Source: Accumulibacter sp. (lineage in GTDB: Bacteria; Pseudomonadota; Gammaproteobacteria; Burkholderiales; Rhodocyclaceae). Taken from it: a DNA stretch of 64,000 bases. The position numbers and the translations under genes were made by a program. The stretch covers positions 4,960,001-5,024,000 of the forward strand of contig NZ_JAZKUG010000001.1 of assembly GCF_036625195.1 (NCBI RefSeq). Direction: 5' to 3'. Each line of letters opens with the position of its first letter. Within the stretch, counting starts at the first letter, position 1. Shown in pieces: positions 61,106 to 64,000 of the stretch. The notes under the pieces are model-generated. The model made no database searches and was not told the origin of the DNA. It worked only from the letters and a program-made list of their open reading frames with translations.

Positions 61106-61446
61106 TCGCGGCACTCAACAAACGTCTGTCCAAGCTCGAAGAAATTTCCGCACGTGGCGAAATTGGCACCGAAGTGGATAGAAGCCTTGAGAAGATGGGA
61201 ACGAGCCGCACCGAAATGCTGGCCGACTTCGGTAGTCTGGTCGCGTTTCGTGACTGGCTGGCCGGGCGAACTTCGGCGACCGACCGTCAGGGCGAGGTGC
61301 GGCAGACAACATCCTCGAACTATCGGCAGTGGCAAGGCGACGGCGCGGTATCGGCGAAATGGGATGCGATTGTTGAACGGCACGAGGCGCTACAGACCGG
61401 CGCCCCTCCCGCGAGTCTCTCTTCCCGGAAAGAGGTATTGCAATGA
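61102..61446 (+). CDS. KLE-motif small protein 2
   Basis: A 114-residue protein beginning IAALNKRLSKLEEI, followed by a polar region (SLEKMGTSRTEMLADFGSLV, FRDWLAG) and a Ser/Thr-rich tail. Its ATG overlaps the previous stop and its stop overlaps the next start. Family not recognised. Confidence 0.65.
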   Translation: MIAALNKRLSKLEEISARGEIGTEVDRSLEKMGTSRTEMLADFGSLVAFRDWLAGRTSATDRQGEVRQTTSSNYRQWQGDGAVSAKWDAIVERHEALQTGAPPASLSSRKEVLQ

Positions 61447-61703
61447 ATCCGCTCGCACGACGCACGGCCAAGCTGGAACGGGCCGCACACCCCGATGCGA
61501 ACTCCATCGCCATCATCATCCGCCGCATCATCGACCCCGATGGTGATGAGGTTGTTCGCGCCGTCAGCGGTGACCAGATCGTCGACCGCTGCGCCGACGA
61601 GGCCGAAGACGACTTCGTGGAACGGGCGAAGGCCGAAGCACTGGCACGCACGGAGCGGCGTCCGTGCCGCGTGCTCCTGCTGCCTGAGCAGGCACTCCAG
61701 TGA
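61443..61703 (+). CDS. KLE-motif small protein 3
   Basis: An 86-residue protein beginning NPLARRTAKLERA, followed by NSIAIIIRRIIDPDGDEVVR and FVERAKAEALARTERRPCRV. The middle looks like a short beta-alpha fold. Overlaps both neighbours by 4 bases (ATGA, GTGA). Family not recognised. Confidence 0.65.
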   Translation: MNPLARRTAKLERAAHPDANSIAIIIRRIIDPDGDEVVRAVSGDQIVDRCADEAEDDFVERAKAEALARTERRPCRVLLLPEQALQ

Positions 61704-62173
61704 GCGCCCTGCAACGGCGCCTCGCAAAACTGGAAGACGTCCTGCTCCCGAAGCCGAGACCGGCGGTCTGCATGTTGAGTGAGCCGGCGAGCGATGCGCC
61801 GGCCGAGGCATGGGCGGAATACCGGCGACAGGTTGAGGAAGCGACAGCTCGCGGGGACTTCCTCATCCTGCTGGTGCCGATGAAGCCGACCGACAGGCCG
61901 CGAACCGAGAAGGGTGTGACCTACTGCGGCAGCAAGTTCGAGGCGCAGCTTGCTGCGGCGTCGATGCATCCGTCCAGTCGGGGCAACAAGAGCCTCCTGA
62001 GCGACGTGCTCGAGGATCTGCGCGGCAATGTGTTCAAACCAAGGCCGCAAGCCGGAGCCTATGCGCCTGGTCATTCTGCGAGCGAAGGCGACGAGCAAGA
62101 GCACACGGAGCCAGCGATCACCTGGGCTGACGCGAGCGCTGCTGCTGCCAATCAGGCAGCAACGTCGCGCTGA
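61700..62173 (+). CDS. KLE-motif small protein 4
   Basis: A 157-residue protein with a GTG start, beginning SALQRRLAKLEDV. It has RPAVCMLSEPASDAPAEAWA, FLILLVPMKPTDRP and an acidic C-terminus. It is the last gene of the run before the island end. Family not recognised. Confidence 0.65.
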   Translation: MSALQRRLAKLEDVLLPKPRPAVCMLSEPASDAPAEAWAEYRRQVEEATARGDFLILLVPMKPTDRPRTEKGVTYCGSKFEAQLAAASMHPSSRGNKSLLSDVLEDLRGNVFKPRPQAGAYAPGHSASEGDEQEHTEPAITWADASAAAANQAATSR

Positions 62174-62271
62174 TCTGCTCCAGTGCGACGTGGCGCCACC
62201 TGTGGTCGATCGATAACCGATCGACGTCGGCGCCAGTCTGCCGGCCGGGGTGGCCTCAAATTGCTCTGATT

Positions 62272-62290
62272 TGGCTACATGGTGGCTACA
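62272..62290 (+). repeat. 19-bp repeat at right end, candidate integrase arm site
   Basis: Identical to 39431-39449 (tggctacatggtggctaca). It lies inside the island, 58 bases from the att copy in the tRNA, a distance suited to an arm-type integrase site. Same orientation as the left copy. Confidence 0.7.
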
Positions 62291-62305
62291 TGAAGGCCAG
62301 AAAGC

Positions 62306-62332
62306 AAAAAGGCCACCTTCTAAAGTGGCCTA
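62306..62332 (-). terminator. Island-borne terminator for tRNA-Asn
   Basis: On the minus strand aggccac-tttaga-aggtggcct is followed by five T. It lies 15 bases past the tRNA 3' end, the same distance as the displaced chromosomal terminator at 39223-39250 from its fragment, but with a different stem sequence. Confidence 0.85.
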
Positions 62333-62347
62333 AGTGCTTGATTTCTT

Positions 62348-62423
62348 TGGCTCCCCGACCTGGGCTCGAACCAGGGACCTACGGATTAACAGTCCGACGC
62401 TCTACCGACTGAGCTATCGAGGA
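62348..62423 (-). tRNA. tRNA-Asn (GTT), island attachment site
   Basis: A 76-nt gene on the minus strand with all cloverleaf arms (acceptor tcctcga / tcgggga with one G-U/A-type pair variation), the D-arm block agctcagtcgg, anticodon loop ctgttaa (anticodon GTT), T-arm ggttcgagccc and an encoded CCA. The 3' 47 bases form the right attachment copy of the island (62348-62394). Confidence 0.95.
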
Positions 62424-62436
62424 ACGTGCGGGCAGG

Positions 62437-62465
62437 ATCTTAGACATTCGTGTGCCGCCCGTCAA
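62437..62465 (-). promoter_or_regulatory. Promoter of tRNA-Asn
   Basis: On the minus strand TTGACG at 62465-62460 and TAAGAT at 62442-62437 are separated by 17 bases, with the tRNA 5' end 13 bases downstream of the -10. A near-consensus sigma70 promoter. Confidence 0.8.
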
Positions 62466-62537
62466 GACTGAGCTGTCGGCCAGGAGCAGTGATGCGATAA
62501 TGGCGCGAGGCTCCACCCGACCTCTGCTGGGGGACGC

Positions 62538-63689
62538 ATGGCAACCATACTCATCATCACCGACCGGGCCGATGATTTGGCCACAGTCGATCACGTGCTT
62601 GCCACACGGCACAGGCTGCGAGTTGCCGCCTCGCTGCAACAGGCGCTGCAGTTCACCGCAGATGCGCCTCGCCCCGATCTGGTCCTGCTCGATGCACCGA
62701 TGGCGGCGATCGACCGCCGTCCGTTTCTTGATCGCCTGCGGCAGTGCGCGGCCAGCGCAGCCACCCCGATCATCGTCATCAGCTCGGGTGAGGGCGCCGA
62801 CGAAGCGAGCTGGCTCGAACAGGGAGCTGACGATTACCTGCAGCGGCCGCTGCGACCGGCGACCGTCGCCGCGCGGGTCGGCATTCAGCTCGAGCTGCAG
62901 TCGGCTCGCGCCCGACTGCTGGATCAGGATCGAAGCCTGACGGCGGAAGTCGCCCGCCGACTGGCGGACAACCTCCTGATCCAGGATGCTGGCATTCGCG
63001 CACTGGCCCGGCTGGCCGAGGTTCGCGATCCGGAAACCGGCAACCACCTGCGTCGCACACAGCGCTACGTCCGCATCCTGGCCGAAGAGCTCAGCGGCCA
63101 CCCACGCTTTGCCGCCTTTCTGACGCGGCAGAACACCGAGCTCCTCGCCAAGTCCGCACCGCTGCACGATATCGGCAAGGTCGGCATCCGCGATGAAATC
63201 CTCCTCAAGCCGGGCAGGCTGACAGCGGAGGAGCGCGAGATCATGAAGGCCCACAGTCTGCTCGGATTTCAGGCCATCCAACAGGCGGAGCAGGACAGCG
63301 AGCAGCCTGTCGACTTCCTGCGCATGGCCAAGGAGATCACGCGCTCGCACCACGAACGATGGGATGGTTCGGGCTATCCGGACGGTCTCGCCGGCGACGC
63401 GATTCCCATCGCCGCGCGCCTGATGGCCCTTGCCGACGTCTTCGATGCGCTGATCGCCGCGAGGATCTATAAATGCCCCTTGCCGTTCGAGCAGGCCGGA
63501 CGCATCATCCGCGAAGGCCGCGGCAGCCATTTCGACCCGGACATCGTCGACGCCTTCACCGCCCGAGAGGCGGACTTCATCGCCATCGCCCGTGAGCACG
63601 CGCGAGCGAGCCTGGCCGTCGCGGGCGAGCGGGTGGCAGCGGCTGTCGAACCGCCAGCGGCCGGTCGGGAGCCAGGCCGCTGTCCATGA
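62538..63689 (+). CDS. REC-HD-GYP protein with atypical receiver
   Basis: A 383-residue protein. The receiver part (about 1-120) keeps the phospho-acceptor Asp52 (LVLLDAPM). However, the acidic pair is altered (IITDRADD) and the conserved Lys is Arg (DDYLQRPLRP), so phosphorylation may be weak or unneeded. The HD-GYP domain is complete: HDIGK (His210-Asp211), HHERWDGSGYPDGL, and a FDALIAARIYK block. It probably hydrolyses cyclic di-GMP. It shares domain order with the protein at 15724-16782 but is clearly diverged. Confidence 0.9.
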   Translation: MATILIITDRADDLATVDHVLATRHRLRVAASLQQALQFTADAPRPDLVLLDAPMAAIDRRPFLDRLRQCAASAATPIIVISSGEGADEASWLEQGADDYLQRPLRPATVAARVGIQLELQSARARLLDQDRSLTAEVARRLADNLLIQDAGIRALARLAEVRDPETGNHLRRTQRYVRILAEELSGHPRFAAFLTRQNTELLAKSAPLHDIGKVGIRDEILLKPGRLTAEEREIMKAHSLLGFQAIQQAEQDSEQPVDFLRMAKEITRSHHERWDGSGYPDGLAGDAIPIAARLMALADVFDALIAARIYKCPLPFEQAGRIIREGRGSHFDPDIVDAFTAREADFIAIAREHARASLAVAGERVAAAVEPPAAGREPGRCP

Positions 63690-63823
63690 CGCAACGAGTG
63701 GTTCGCTCGCGCACGGTGCGAAGGGTGACGCCGACATGACCGTGCCGCAGCGTCATCAAGGGCAGCTTTCGATTAGAATCCAGCCTTTTTTGCACCGCCG
63801 CAGGCAGTCAGGAGAGCACTACG

Positions 63824-64000
63824 ATGACCTTGCAGAGCAAGCCCACGACCGACGACGTCCGCATCAGGGAGATCAAGGAACTGGTCCCACCGGCCCATGT
63901 CTTCCGCGAGTTCCCGGTCGGGGTACGCGCTGCGCTGACGACCTACAATACCCGCCAGAGCATCCACCGCATCCTGCACGGGGCGGATACCCGCCTGCTG
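63824..64000 (+). CDS. aroG: 3-deoxy-7-phosphoheptulonate (DAHP) synthase, 5' end
   Basis: Partial gene running off the right edge (59 codons visible). The ATG at 63824 follows ggaga. The N-terminus reads DDVRIREIKELVPPAHVFREFPV then TRQSIHRILHGADTRLL, closely matching the class I AroG/AroF/AroH N-terminal segment. It catalyses the first step of the shikimate pathway. A tagaat at 63774-63779 could be its -10. Confidence 0.88.
   Translation, partial: MTLQSKPTTDDVRIREIKELVPPAHVFREFPVGVRAALTTYNTRQSIHRILHGADTRLL

Overview
The window looks like a chromosomal segment of a GC-rich betaproteobacterium. A Rhodocyclales relative of Candidatus Accumulibacter is my best guess. The reasons are high GC with strong third-position bias, a PEP-CTERM protein, large glycogen enzymes, a complete Kdp system, a diheme cytochrome c and several HD-GYP regulators. 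This is inference from gene content, since no rRNA is present.

Layout. 1-2.2 kb: a decayed transposase and a secreted DUF4124-type protein carrying a 15-unit, 18-bp coding repeat. 2.2-4.8 kb: a DUF2796 protein with an ABC ATPase and an FtsX-like permease, a likely metal-linked exporter operon. 5-6 kb: a zinc alcohol dehydrogenase. 6.2-14.4 kb: a complete kdp potassium operon (an extra 31-residue ORF, then kdpF-A-B-C-D-E) preceded by a KdpE-like box. 14.6-20.8 kb: a diheme cytochrome c, then a signalling group of a REC-HD-GYP phosphodiesterase, a periplasmic binding protein and a hybrid sensor kinase, ending at a strong hairpin. 20.8-28.1 kb: a lower-GC patchwork, all on the minus strand, that reads as an integron cassette cluster without a visible integrase. 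It has two good attC sites and one truncated one. It carries toxin-antitoxin-like genes, a J-domain protein, a HEPN-like protein, a PEP-CTERM protein and a helicase, and two 5'-truncated group IIC intron tails. 28.1-30.3 kb: a duplicated small gene whose second copy lost its middle in frame, a SnoaL-like protein and a 21-bp minisatellite. 30.5-36.7 kb: glgB and a GlgX-TreZ fusion whose TreZ half has lost catalytic residues. 37.4-38.9 kb: a second DUF4124-like protein, a DUF2442 remnant and a DUF29 protein.

39,266-62,394 is a 23-kb integrative island in the 3' end of tRNA-Asn. It is bounded by a 47-bp direct repeat and carries a tyrosine integrase. A 19-bp repeat near both ends may be an integrase arm site. 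Contents are a DUF4258/XRE/HigA-like module, a TOPRIM primase and a D5-type helicase. There is also a five-gene minus-strand operon: SNF2 helicase, type III-like methyltransferase, DUF1016 (YhcG) nuclease, Res-like helicase-nuclease, and a free-standing copy of a module normally found inside large phage 'polyvalent' proteins. The right end holds a DUF5681 gene and four overlapping small genes that all begin with the same 'RRLxKLE' motif. Beyond the intact tRNA come a second REC-HD-GYP protein and the 5' end of a DAHP synthase gene.

The most interesting systems are the five-gene defence-like operon, the overlapping KLE-motif genes, the dead-TreZ fusion, and the cassette cluster with group IIC intron tails.
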